A stretch of DNA of 64,000 nucleotides, taken from positions 545,182 through 609,181 of the forward strand of contig JADKEF010000003.1 in assembly GCA_016718135.1 (NCBI GenBank), in the 5' to 3' direction. The stretch is from Acidobacteriota bacterium (GTDB lineage Bacteria > Acidobacteriota > Blastocatellia > Pyrinomonadales > Pyrinomonadaceae). This document shows, in pieces, positions 9,420-18,077 of the stretch; position 1 is the first letter of the stretch; each line of letters begins with the position of its first letter. Made by a program: the position numbers and the translations under genes. Under the pieces are notes generated by a model. It was given only the letters and a program-made list of their open reading frames with translations, did not search any database and had not been told where the DNA came from.

Positions 9420-9457
9420 TTCGGCCCGGCAGTTGAGCAAGTCAACGCCGGGCCGAA
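9420..9457 (-). terminator. Long hairpin between dockerin gene and decarboxylase
   Basis: Inverted repeat TTCGGCCCGGC / GCCGGGCCGAA (11 bp) with an inner 5-bp stem GTTGA/TCAAC and a single bulged A. It lies just after the stop of the secreted protein gene (9482) and 10 bp before the decarboxylase start. It has no good T-tract, so it may be a Rho-independent-like terminator or an mRNA 3' stabiliser. Confidence 0.55.
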
Positions 9458-9481
9458 GTTTATGTCATCACCGAGGAAGAA

Positions 9482-12040
9482 CTACTCTGCGGCCACCGCC
9501 GACAGATCGATCTTGCCTCCGATAAAACTGACGCTCAGGCTATTGCCCTCGGCGTCGGAAAGGTAACGGTGAGCGACCGAATCAGTTACGTTGACGAAGG
9601 TTTCTCCCTCAGCACCACCGATAACGTCAAAGGTAACAACGATGAGGTCCTTAGCCTCAGAGCTTGCTCTGAACGCCTCGACCGAGTCATAGAGGACAGC
9701 GATCTTGCCTGGCTCGTCGCTGTTCGTGGTAAGGGTCACGCCGATCCCGCCTCGTTTCTTACCAATTCCGACTTGTGGCGCCGTCAGTTTCGTTGGGTCG
9801 TACTCGAGCGTAAAGCTTGTAGCAACCTCGTCTCCCTTCGGAGCCAAATTCACTACTACGCTAACGCGACCGTAATTCGGCGGCCCCGTCGGCACCACGC
9901 GGATCTCACGGCCGAAGAAGTAACCATAGATCTTACTGAAGATCGACGATCGGTCTTCAACCGGAGCTGTCGCAACACTCGGCCCGCCGGCGTTTGTAAG
10001 CGGATCTAAGGACGCGGCGTACCTCCGAGCCTGAATTACGTCACCGGCATTTATTAGCCCGTCACCATTCGTTGCCCTTGGAGCCACGTCGGCCCGCTGG
10101 CTTTCGTTGGTTGCGGCATTTGGAGTGTCGAGAGTAGTAGCAAAGCGCCGGGTCTGAACAACGTCGGTAGAGTCTACAACTCCGTTGCCAAGGAAACGCG
10201 GAGAAACATCCCCTTCGAATCCAGGTGTCGGCGTGGCTGTTGGCGTACCAGTTGGTGTTGCGGTCGGCGTCGCCGTCGGAGTATTCGTGGGCGTTGCCGT
10301 TGGTGTATTCGTCGGAGTAGCTGTCGGAGTGTTGGTCGGCGTAGCGGTTGGCGTCGCCGTTGGGGTTGGAGTTGGTGTTCCGGCTCCACATGTCGGAAAC
10401 TTGAACGAACCAACCATCGTACCCCAGCTTGATGTGGATGTGGTCGCATAGTACTGGTTGGTGTACCAGAACGTACAGTCATCTGTAGGATCGATATTCA
10501 TCGACGTGTAGTCACCCCAGCGGCTACCCGTGGTCGTCTGCGAACCGCCTCCGTTGACTATGACACCCTCGCCTTGGGGCATTGTGCCAAGAGTATCTCC
10601 CACGAGACGCCCCGTATATCTGATGCCCGGAAAAACATCGGTCGCCGAGGAAACGCTATAGCCAAGCGCCATATTTCCGTCGCGGTCCATTGCGATGCTA
10701 CCCATCCAGCGATGAATACCGTCGGTAGCTCCCGGGCCAAAGGTTCCCTGCTGGAATATCGTCGGTGTACCGTTTGGATCTCTTAGTTCATACCAACGCA
10801 TACCGGCCATTCCCGTCGATGCTTCGACAGATTGGCTGGTAACGACGGATGCGTGCGTGCCGAAGTTGCGATAGGCCGCCCGGAAGGTCGGCCGCTGACG
10901 ATACGAAAGAATGTCGATCTTTGTAACAGCCTGCCCCGGCTGCGGAATACAGTTTCGCGACGGAGTCGATCCGCCGGAACACGGAAAGATCGAGTCGAAA
11001 GGCTCGGTCGGGAGAATGGTCGGTCCGGTAAACGTCGAGTTTGCCGGGGTTGTAAAATCTGCCTGGAACTTATAAACGAGCAATGCGTCCGGCTGTCCCG
11101 GAGGGGCCCCATTGTCGCGGGTACCAACGAAGATCGCCGGACTGCCGGCCGGCGGCAGAGTGTTACCGTCAATGTCCGCTGGAAGCAGTCCGAAAGGATT
11201 CTGAGAGATCGCGATACGGATACTCGTAGCCGTCGGATTTCCAGCTAACATAGCGTTGCGATCGAGAGCATAGTTACCCGTTACACCGCCTTCGTTAGTA
11301 TTGATGTAATAACCATCCGACCAGATACCGTATTTGGGATAATCCGGAAACGACGGAGCACTAAATGCATAGCGATTATAGGTGCCGAGTGGATCCGATG
11401 TAGTCGAGACGGCTACACAGTTGAAGAACGGAGCTCCACTGTCGGAGAACTGGCTAAGCAACCAGCGATCTGCAAATTGATCGTACAATACGACCGGGTC
11501 GCCTGCGTTCTCTGTTTGGCACGGCCCGCCGAAACCGGCAAACAATGTGTTGATAGCAAATGGGCCAAAGAGCGACGTTCCCGCCCGACTGAAGATCTGG
11601 AATTTCGTATTGACCATCTGGATGTAATGGTTCGGGCCGATGTCGCCGTTTGTGTCAGGTGGAGAGCAACCACCACACGCGACCGGATTCCCTATGCCGG
11701 GAAACGTGATCGGATCAGTGAAGCCAGCCAACCTAAAAACACCCAGGTCTATCCTATCTTGAAGTGCGGGGTCCGGATCGTGATTTGTATCGCCGACCGG
11801 GCCGAGCATACCGGGATCGTCCTCAGCCTTGTCCTCTTTTCGAGAGATGGTGATGGGCGTCATATCTCGAAGCGGCGGCGAGACGTCAAATCTAGCGGCC
11901 TTGGTGGCGACCGGAGTGCCTATTTCCTGAGTATCCTGGGCGCTAATGGTCGTACTAAATGGCATCAATATTGTTGCCAGCAAAATAAGTAACAGCGGCG
12001 TTCTCACATAAGCGCCACTAAGGTCAAAAGATTTGGTCAT
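9482..12040 (-). CDS. Secreted protein with Thr-Pro linker, dockerin-like and cohesin-like C-terminal modules
   Basis: 852 residues, with an RBS (GGAG) about 9 nt before the ATG. An N-terminal signal peptide ('LLLILLATILMPFSTTISAQ') is followed by a roughly 450-residue region with no family I can name; motifs such as 'GDIGPNHYIQMVN', 'VVLYDQFADRWLLSQF' and 'WGDYTSMNIDPTDDCTFWY' suggest a beta-propeller-like exported protein. A Thr/Pro/Ala linker of about 55 residues comes next, then a dockerin type I-like module ('GDVSP...DVVQTRRF', 'NGDGLINAGDVIQARRYAAS') and a C-terminal cohesin-like beta module ('SFTLEYDPTKL...', 'VVTFDVIGG'). The same dockerin-cohesin tail recurs in the giant protein at 22.8-34.5 kb. 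Probably cell-surface or extracellular; partner unknown. Confidence 0.8.
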   Translation of the reverse strand: MTKSFDLSGAYVRTPLLLILLATILMPFSTTISAQDTQEIGTPVATKAARFDVSPPLRDMTPITISRKEDKAEDDPGMLGPVGDTNHDPDPALQDRIDLGVFRLAGFTDPITFPGIGNPVACGGCSPPDTNGDIGPNHYIQMVNTKFQIFSRAGTSLFGPFAINTLFAGFGGPCQTENAGDPVVLYDQFADRWLLSQFSDSGAPFFNCVAVSTTSDPLGTYNRYAFSAPSFPDYPKYGIWSDGYYINTNEGGVTGNYALDRNAMLAGNPTATSIRIAISQNPFGLLPADIDGNTLPPAGSPAIFVGTRDNGAPPGQPDALLVYKFQADFTTPANSTFTGPTILPTEPFDSIFPCSGGSTPSRNCIPQPGQAVTKIDILSYRQRPTFRAAYRNFGTHASVVTSQSVEASTGMAGMRWYELRDPNGTPTIFQQGTFGPGATDGIHRWMGSIAMDRDGNMALGYSVSSATDVFPGIRYTGRLVGDTLGTMPQGEGVIVNGGGSQTTTGSRWGDYTSMNIDPTDDCTFWYTNQYYATTSTSSWGTMVGSFKFPTCGAGTPTPTPTATPTATPTNTPTATPTNTPTATPTNTPTATPTATPTGTPTATPTPGFEGDVSPRFLGNGVVDSTDVVQTRRFATTLDTPNAATNESQRADVAPRATNGDGLINAGDVIQARRYAASLDPLTNAGGPSVATAPVEDRSSIFSKIYGYFFGREIRVVPTGPPNYGRVSVVVNLAPKGDEVATSFTLEYDPTKLTAPQVGIGKKRGGIGVTLTTNSDEPGKIAVLYDSVEAFRASSEAKDLIVVTFDVIGGAEGETFVNVTDSVAHRYLSDAEGNSLSVSFIGGKIDLSAVAAE
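10220..10395 (-). repeat. Low-complexity Thr-Pro-Ala linker-coding repeat
   Basis: Degenerate tandem repeat coding 'TPTATPTNTP' units inside the secreted dockerin gene. Similar linkers recur in the giant gene near 25.6, 27.65, 30.35 and 32.15 kb. Confidence 0.8.
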
Positions 12041-12429
12041 GTTTTATACTCCAACGATAATTCTGTTTCTCACACTACCTTCAACGGAAGACAGCTTCAT
12101 GGAGGGATTCGCGTTTTAGATTTTGAAAGAAACGAATAATGATATCGTTTCCTAAGTCATTGGGGCAAGGCCTGTAGCACTTTGGGACCGACCTTTTTTG
12201 AAATTGAAACTTAGAATCTCCCTTTTTCTATTGGGAAACCCAACTACTTTGCCCCTCCCGTCAGATGTAGATTTACAACGCCTATTTATTTATTAGACTC
12301 GATTCGGTATAATCCGAAACTGCAAAGCAGAAAACACCATTTCGAACGCCACAGACCTTTCCCCCGAGCGTCAGGCCGTTTCGGCAAAAATCCGTAGACA
12401 GAAATTTTGATCCTTCGTGAGGTTTATTA
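12041..12429. other. Divergent intergenic region
   Basis: 389 bp between divergent genes, AT-richer than its surroundings. A perfect TATAAT at 12308-12313 may be the -10 of the AGCS symporter gene, although no good -35 is visible at the proper distance. A small hairpin GCCG-TTT-CGGC lies about 50 bp before the symporter start. I saw no convincing riboswitch or gene. Confidence 0.4.
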
Positions 12430-14070
12430 ATGATACGTGGTACGTCTAAATTGACCCTTTCTTTTCTAACTCTGCTCAGTTTCCCTCTGGCTGCTCTTGG
12501 ACAGGGTCGTGGACTCGACGAACGCATCAACGATGCCTTCAAACCAGTCGCCGATTGGTGGGGGTGGCTAATCTTTTATCCTCTTCCTTTCGACGCCCCC
12601 TACAATCTTCCGATCGTTCTGGTCCTCCTGATCGGTGGGGCTCTCTTCTTCACGCTAGCATTTGGATTCGTGAATATAAGAAGATTTCCGCTCGCTATAA
12701 ATGTCGTCCGTGGCAAATATGACGACCTGGAGAAAGCAGCCGATCCCGATCACGCGGAACCGCACGAGGCCGACCCGCATGCTGAGGTGAACATCGTTGA
12801 TGGCAACATCGTCGATACCATCCGAGACGAAAGCCACCATGGCGAGGTCAGTCATTTCCAGGCACTCGCGACTGCCGTTTCAGGCACCGTCGGATTGGGT
12901 AATATCGCGGGTGTTGCCGTAGCGATCGGCATCGGAGGCCCCGGCGCCACATTTTGGATGATCGTCTGCGGCCTGCTCGGCATGTCGTCGAAGTTTGTGG
13001 AGTGTACGTTAGGCGTAAAGTACCGCGATATTGGCCCGGACGGCACTGTTTACGGCGGGCCGATGTATTACCTTTCACGCGGTTTTGCCGACATCGGATG
13101 GGGCAGAGCTGGAAAGGTGATGGCTGTCCTTTTTGCGATCTTCTGTGTTGGCGGTTCTTTCGGCGGCGGCAATGCGTTTCAGGCGAACCAGGCCACCGCC
13201 CAGATAACGACGCTATTTGGCCTCGAGGGCGGCGCGGTAAAAACAATTATCGGCCTAATACTTGCGATCCTGACCGGCATAGTCATTATCGGCGGCATCA
13301 AGCGAATTGCGAGCGTTACCGAAAAACTTGTGCCGCTGATGGCGATCATTTACATCGCAGCCTCACTCATCATCATCGGTGCTCATTTTTCAGAGGTGCC
13401 GGCAGCGATCGGGCAGATCTTTAGTGGAGCCTTTACCCCGAGTGCTGCGGTCGGCGGTATCGTTGGTGTCATAATTCAGGGATTCCGCCGTGCAGCTTTC
13501 TCAAATGAAGCAGGGGCGGGTTCGGCCGCCATTGCTCACTCGGCAGTAAAAACAAAGTTCCCGGCCAGCGAAGGTATAGTTGCCCTCCTCGAACCATTTA
13601 TCGACACTGTTGTCATCTGTACGATGACTGCCATTGTGATCGTTCTATTCAACATGGACGGGTTCTTCCAGTATGGCGGCGTGAACGGAAATGTGATGAT
13701 CGGAAATGAGATTGTAAACGGGGTTGACCTGACTGCTCGAGCTTACAATGACGTCCTGCCAGGCTTTAACATCGTCCTGACGGTCGCGATCGTCTTATTC
13801 GCATTTTCCACTATGATCTCGTGGTCATACTACGGTCTGCAGTCCTGGAAGTATTTGTTTGGACGGTCAAAAGCTGCCGATATTACATTCAAGCTGATCT
13901 TCTGCCTATTCGTAGTTATCGGTTCCGCAGCATCTCTTGGTGCAGTTATCGACTTCTCGGATGCGATGATCTTTGCGATGGTCTTTCCGAACATGATCGG
14001 GCTCTTCTTCTTATTCCCTAAGGTTCGCGAAGAGTTGAACCGCTACTTGAAAGCGATCGGGAAGGCCTAG
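12430..14070 (+). CDS. Alanine/glycine:cation symporter (AGCS family)
   Basis: 546 residues with many hydrophobic helices. The family signature is clear: 'SGTVGLGNIAGVAVAIGIGGPGATFWM', quoted here only as the well-known AGCS block at about residues 150-175, plus 'YGGPMYYLSRG' and 'RRAAFSNEAGAGSAAIAHSA'. AGCS proteins import alanine, glycine or related amino acids with Na+ or H+. This copy is longer than the usual 450 or so residues. It has an N-terminal hydrophobic leader ('SFLTLLSFPLAALGQG') and an acidic His-rich insertion (DPDHAEPHEADPHAEVN, about 115-135) between the first helices and the signature. It is the first of three amino-acid transporter genes on this strand. Confidence 0.88.
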   Translation: MIRGTSKLTLSFLTLLSFPLAALGQGRGLDERINDAFKPVADWWGWLIFYPLPFDAPYNLPIVLVLLIGGALFFTLAFGFVNIRRFPLAINVVRGKYDDLEKAADPDHAEPHEADPHAEVNIVDGNIVDTIRDESHHGEVSHFQALATAVSGTVGLGNIAGVAVAIGIGGPGATFWMIVCGLLGMSSKFVECTLGVKYRDIGPDGTVYGGPMYYLSRGFADIGWGRAGKVMAVLFAIFCVGGSFGGGNAFQANQATAQITTLFGLEGGAVKTIIGLILAILTGIVIIGGIKRIASVTEKLVPLMAIIYIAASLIIIGAHFSEVPAAIGQIFSGAFTPSAAVGGIVGVIIQGFRRAAFSNEAGAGSAAIAHSAVKTKFPASEGIVALLEPFIDTVVICTMTAIVIVLFNMDGFFQYGGVNGNVMIGNEIVNGVDLTARAYNDVLPGFNIVLTVAIVLFAFSTMISWSYYGLQSWKYLFGRSKAADITFKLIFCLFVVIGSAASLGAVIDFSDAMIFAMVFPNMIGLFFLFPKVREELNRYLKAIGKA

Positions 14071-14092
14071 ATCAGTATTTTCTTAAATTTTG

Positions 14093-14120
14093 GCCGGTGC
14101 CGGGCTTGCCCTGCACCGGC
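14093..14120 (+). terminator. Hairpin after AGCS symporter gene
   Basis: GCCGGTGC ... GCACCGGC with an inner GGGC-TT-GCCC stem. A strong hairpin 22 bp after the stop, but without a T-tract. Confidence 0.5.
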
Positions 14121-14158
14121 TAAATTCTGCTACGCGTCACCGCAACCCTCATTTATGC

Positions 14159-14187
14159 TTGACTTTGGGGCTGATCAGGCTTAATGT
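14159..14187 (+). promoter_or_regulatory. Possible sigma70-type promoter for the APC permease
   Basis: TTGACT, 17 bp, TAATGT, located about 120 bp upstream of the permease start. The -35 is good and the -10 is weak. Confidence 0.3.
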
Positions 14188-14305
14188 TCCTTAGCGTCAG
14201 CAAACATTTCATTTAATTGTGAGGTTTCCCCTGAGATTGCGATGCATAGCGTCCCCGCAGTTCCGGACCTAATGCAGTAACAATTTTCTTTGGACAGGTC
14301 GAGCT

Positions 14306-15850
14306 ATGGCGGATTTGCCGATAGTTACGGAACAATCGAACGAAGGATTTATACGTGGGCTCGGGCTACTCGACTCGACGATGATCGTCGCCGGGTCGAT
14401 GATCGGCTCAGGCATTTTCATTGTCTCGGCTGACATAGCCCGACAGGTCGGTTCGCCGGGCTGGTTACTTGTTGTTTGGATAGTGACCGGACTGCTGACC
14501 GTTGGTGCGGCACTTTCCTATGGCGAACTCGCAGCGATGATGCCGCGTGCCGGCGGAATGTATGTCTATCTGAAGGAAGCATTCTCGCCGCTTTGGGGCT
14601 TTTTGTATGGCTGGACCCATTTTCTGGTCATCGGTACGGCGACAATAGCGGCCGTTTCTGTCGCATTTAGCCGCTTTACCGGCATTCTCTTCCCTGCAAT
14701 ATCGGAAAGTAATTATTTGATCGAGCCCATCCGCTTCGGTTCATCTAGCTACGCCTTTTCACTGTCAACAGCTCAGCTTTTGGGAATCGTCATGATCGTC
14801 TTTTTGACGTTTATGAACACTCGCGGACTAAAGCTCGGCAAGTTCGTTCAGAATACCTTTACTTTCGCCAAGACGGCCTCGCTCATCGCCCTAATTATTC
14901 TCGGGATAATCGTCGGCCTTGTCTGGTATCCGGAGATCGCCGCGGCTAATTTTGGTGACCTCTGGACCATCCGCGGCAGTGTTCAAAATGTTGGAGCGAC
15001 TCCGGCAAACGACTCTGCGGCAACCTTGGCTTCGCTCTTGACCGGAATCGGAATGCTCATCGCGATATGCGTCGCACAGACGAATTCCCTCTTTTCAGCA
15101 GACGCCTGGCACAATGTGACGTTTACGGCGGGTGAGGTACAGAACCCCAAACGGAACCTACCACTTTCGCTGCTGCTTGGAACAGGCGGCGTCATCTCGC
15201 TTTATTTGCTTGCAAATATCGCGTACCTAGTCACGCTTCGGTTCGAGGACATACAAAAGGTACCGAGCGATCGGGTTGGATCAGCCACCGCGGATGTCAT
15301 CTTTCCCGGAGCAGGAGCCGTCATAATGGCGGTCGCGATCATGATCTCGACTTTTGGCTGCAATAACGGCCTGATCATTTCCGGAGCTCGAGCCTATTAC
15401 GCAATGGCGAAGGACGGCCTATTCTTCAAGGCGGCAGGTGAACTCAACAAGTTCCAGGTTCCCGCGTGGGCGATCGTTATACAAGGCATATTGTCAGTTC
15501 TGTACGTTTTGCCCCGCACTGTTAATCAGGCCGCGGATGGCAAGGTGACGTACGGCAATTTGTACGGCGACCTGCTGACATACGTCATCTCAGCGGCCTT
15601 GATCTTTTATATTCTGGCTATCGTGTCGGTTTTTGTGCTCCGGGTGAAACAACCTAACGCCGAGCGCCCGTATAAAGCATTCGGATATCCGATAATTCCA
15701 GCCCTGTACATCATCGGGGCATCGATCATTCTCGTCGTCCTGTTTGTCTATCAAACAACTGCGACGTGGCCCGGACTCGTAATTGTTCTTACCGGCGTGC
15801 CGGTTTACTTTATTTGGAAAGCGCTGTCCGCCAAGTCGGGGGCAGCTTAA
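14306..15850 (+). CDS. APC-superfamily amino acid permease
   Basis: 514 residues with about 12-13 hydrophobic segments. The TM1 motif 'GSMIGSGIFIVSADIARQVG' and 'LSYGELAAMMPRAGGMYVYL' identify the amino acid-polyamine-organocation superfamily (LAT/YkbA-like branch), and 'FSADAWHNVTFTAGEVQNPKRNLP' fits the conserved TM6-7 loop. It likely exchanges or imports neutral amino acids; specificity is not readable. It follows the AGCS symporter by 235 bp (hairpin and possible promoter between) and precedes another APC gene by 33 bp, so these last two are probably one transcript. Confidence 0.85.
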   Translation: MADLPIVTEQSNEGFIRGLGLLDSTMIVAGSMIGSGIFIVSADIARQVGSPGWLLVVWIVTGLLTVGAALSYGELAAMMPRAGGMYVYLKEAFSPLWGFLYGWTHFLVIGTATIAAVSVAFSRFTGILFPAISESNYLIEPIRFGSSSYAFSLSTAQLLGIVMIVFLTFMNTRGLKLGKFVQNTFTFAKTASLIALIILGIIVGLVWYPEIAAANFGDLWTIRGSVQNVGATPANDSAATLASLLTGIGMLIAICVAQTNSLFSADAWHNVTFTAGEVQNPKRNLPLSLLLGTGGVISLYLLANIAYLVTLRFEDIQKVPSDRVGSATADVIFPGAGAVIMAVAIMISTFGCNNGLIISGARAYYAMAKDGLFFKAAGELNKFQVPAWAIVIQGILSVLYVLPRTVNQAADGKVTYGNLYGDLLTYVISAALIFYILAIVSVFVLRVKQPNAERPYKAFGYPIIPALYIIGASIILVVLFVYQTTATWPGLVIVLTGVPVYFIWKALSAKSGAA

Positions 15851-15883
15851 GTAATATTGTTAGTTCAACTCTAGGAGGTTTTC

Positions 15884-17695
15884 ATGTCACTTTTCGCGAC
15901 TAAACCAATTTCCAGGATCATCGCCGAGGCTCAGGAGACGGGCGAACATACATTTAAGAAATCGCTAAGTGCCCTCGATCTTACGATGCTTGGTGTTGGT
16001 GCGATCATTGGAACCGGAATTTTTGTTCTTACCGGGCAGGCTGCCGGAAAGCATGCAGGTCCGGCGGTTATCATCTCGATGGTACTTGCCGGAATCGTCA
16101 GTGCTTTCGCTGCTTTGTGTTATTCCGAGTTTGCGGCCAGCGTACCGATCTCAGGTTCGGCATACGCTTATGGCTATGGAACGCTTGGCGAATTTATCGC
16201 CTGGATCATCGGCTGGGATCTCATCCTCGAATATGCCTTCGGAGCAGCGACGGTTGCCGTTGGTTGGTCGGGTTATGTGGTCAGCCTATTTAGAGACACG
16301 CTGGGGATCAACTTCCCACTTGCATTGAGTGCCCCGCCCGGGACGGAATTAAAAGACGCAGCCGGAAATATCGTTGCAACCGGTGTCTTCAATCTTCCCG
16401 CCGCGTTGATCGCGGTAGCCGTAACGTTATTGCTGATTCGGGGTATCAAGGAATCAGCAAGCTTTAACTCGCTGATCGTTATCGTCAAGGTAGTCGTCGT
16501 TGTCCTCTTCATTGTTGCCGGCATCGGCTACGTGAATCCCGATAACGTAGGCATCGGCTGTACGGTCGGAGCTCCCGGCTGTGCCCAATTCATGCCGTTT
16601 GGATTTAGCGGCGTGGTGACCGGTGCTGCCGTTATCTTCTTTGCCTATATCGGATTCGACGCGGTCTCGACTGCTGCTCAGGAAGCGAAGAACCCGCAGC
16701 GTGACATGCCGATTGGTATTCTGGGGTCACTCGCGATCTGTACAGTTCTGTACATTCTCGTCGCCGGTATCATGGTCGGTTTGGTCGATTACAAGCTGCT
16801 CACGAATGCTGCCGCTCCAATCGCAGTCGCTATTGACGCCGCACTACAAAAGGCTCAGGGAACAACGATGGGAACGATCCTGTATGCTTTCCCGACGATC
16901 ATCAAGGTCGGTGCCGTGCTCGGACTGAGCTCGACGATGGTCGTTATGACGATGGGCCAGCCACGTGTGTTCTATTCGATGTCCAAAGATGGTTTGCTGC
17001 CCGCATGGGCGGCGAAGATCCATCCGAAGTTCCAGACACCGCACATCACCACTGCGATCACTGGCGTGATCGTGGCTATTCTGGCCGGTTTCGTGCCGAT
17101 CAGTTTGCTTGGCGAATTGGTAAGTATCGGAACGCTCTTCGCCTTCGTGATCGTCGGCGTGGGTATCATTATCCTGCGTTCGTCGAATCCGGCGTTGCAT
17201 CGGCCGTTCAAGGTGCCGCTTTCGCCGTTCATCCCGATCGCCACTGTTCTGTCGGCGGCATATCTGATGAACAGCCTTCCGCTCGATACGTGGATCCGCC
17301 TTATCGTCTGGATGTCTATCGGCCTCGTGATCTACTTTGCTTACAGCTATAACCACAGCAAGATCGGTATTGACGAGCATCGTGAAGGGGACGAAGGCGA
17401 ATCCAACTATAAGCCTCCGATTGCAGCAGCAATAGCCATCGTACTGGCAATGGCGTTAACTGTCTGGCAGGTTTCACATTTGGTCTGGATCGAAATGGCA
17501 GTCCGACTGTTTGCCTGGGGTGTGACCGGTGTACTGGTTATCGTCTTGATGTACGGTAAGCGTGACGGGAATGCTGCTCGTGATGCGACAACGCGAAACG
17601 TGGGGCTGGCTGCAACGCTTATCAACCTTGCGATATGGATAGGGATCACATATTGGTTCTTTGTGCATTACGCTGAGTTGCACGCAGCTAAATAA
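15884..17695 (+). CDS. APC-superfamily amino acid permease (cationic amino acid transporter-like)
   Basis: 603 residues with a textbook RBS (AGGAGG, 7 nt before ATG). The N-terminus 'LSALDLTMLGVGAIIGTGIFVLTGQAA', shown here as the TM1 hallmark, and 'YSEFAASVPISGSAYAYGYGTLGEFIAWIIGWDLILEY' (residues about 83-120) place it in the CAT/YfnA group of the APC superfamily. A C-terminal extension with three more hydrophobic segments ('IAAAIAIVLAMALTVWQV...') makes it longer than YfnA (about 460), as in eukaryote-like CAT proteins. Likely import of cationic or branched amino acids; substrate unproven. The pair ends at a strong intrinsic terminator. Confidence 0.85.
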   Translation: MSLFATKPISRIIAEAQETGEHTFKKSLSALDLTMLGVGAIIGTGIFVLTGQAAGKHAGPAVIISMVLAGIVSAFAALCYSEFAASVPISGSAYAYGYGTLGEFIAWIIGWDLILEYAFGAATVAVGWSGYVVSLFRDTLGINFPLALSAPPGTELKDAAGNIVATGVFNLPAALIAVAVTLLLIRGIKESASFNSLIVIVKVVVVVLFIVAGIGYVNPDNVGIGCTVGAPGCAQFMPFGFSGVVTGAAVIFFAYIGFDAVSTAAQEAKNPQRDMPIGILGSLAICTVLYILVAGIMVGLVDYKLLTNAAAPIAVAIDAALQKAQGTTMGTILYAFPTIIKVGAVLGLSSTMVVMTMGQPRVFYSMSKDGLLPAWAAKIHPKFQTPHITTAITGVIVAILAGFVPISLLGELVSIGTLFAFVIVGVGIIILRSSNPALHRPFKVPLSPFIPIATVLSAAYLMNSLPLDTWIRLIVWMSIGLVIYFAYSYNHSKIGIDEHREGDEGESNYKPPIAAAIAIVLAMALTVWQVSHLVWIEMAVRLFAWGVTGVLVIVLMYGKRDGNAARDATTRNVGLAATLINLAIWIGITYWFFVHYAELHAAK

Positions 17696-17723
17696 TCCGG
17701 GACTGATCCCTGATCAGGATAAA

Positions 17724-17753
17724 GCTCGCAGAGAAGACTCTGCGAGCTTTTTT
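17724..17753 (+). terminator. Intrinsic terminator after the permease pair
   Basis: GCTCGCAGAG-AAGA-CTCTGCGAGC followed by TTTTTT. A 10-bp perfect stem with a T-tract, 28 bp after the stop. Confidence 0.93.
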
Positions 17754-18023
17754 GTTTGTCGTATCCGCGGGAAGCTTGAAATTGATCAACCTACTCTCCC
17801 GAGTCGAGGTGTCGCTCCTCGGAACGCTTTTGATCCGTTAGCATTGGCACCCTTGTCCGATCGGGAGCTGAGATAGTCTGTGCCTGATACGTGGGGCGGC
17901 ATTCAACCGAAAAAATGTCCTCAGAGCGCCTTTCGCCGCTACCTGACTTTACCTGGCGTTTGACTCACTACTTCGCACTTCGGGCAGACCAGTGGGTTTC
18001 CGTAATGTGCCTATCAATTGAGA
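17754..18023. other. Intergenic region with no recognised gene
   Basis: 270 bp between two convergent terminators. No ORF with protein-like character. On the minus strand it holds GGGAGAGTAGG (17790-17800), which resembles the 3' end of 5S rRNA, but no matching closing helix is visible. Confidence 0.4.
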
Positions 18024-18059
18024 ACGCCGGGACGCAGATGGCTCTCTGCGTCCCGGCGT
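18024..18059 (-). terminator. Perfect 15-bp inverted repeat terminator of the PPIase gene
   Basis: ACGCCGGGACGCAGA / TCTGCGTCCCGGCGT with a 6-nt loop, 18 bp past the PPIase stop. The T-tract is weak. Confidence 0.75.
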
Positions 18060-18077
18060 CTCTGTCTATTAGTTATT

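Noticed and set aside
10185..10451. Plus-strand Val/Gly-rich ORF opposite the Thr-Pro linker
   Set aside because: It is the complement of the low-complexity linker (GVAVGV repeats) with no start context; a shadow.
12176..12430. Glycine riboswitch before the AGCS symporter
   Set aside because: Such riboswitches often precede AGCS genes, but the conserved core words were not found; only a small GCCG-TTT-CGGC hairpin is present.
17785..17895. 5S rRNA-like sequence on the minus strand (GGGAGAGTAGG at 17790-17800)
   Set aside because: Only the 3' motif fits. No helix I partner was found about 110 nt upstream and internal 5S motifs are not convincing.
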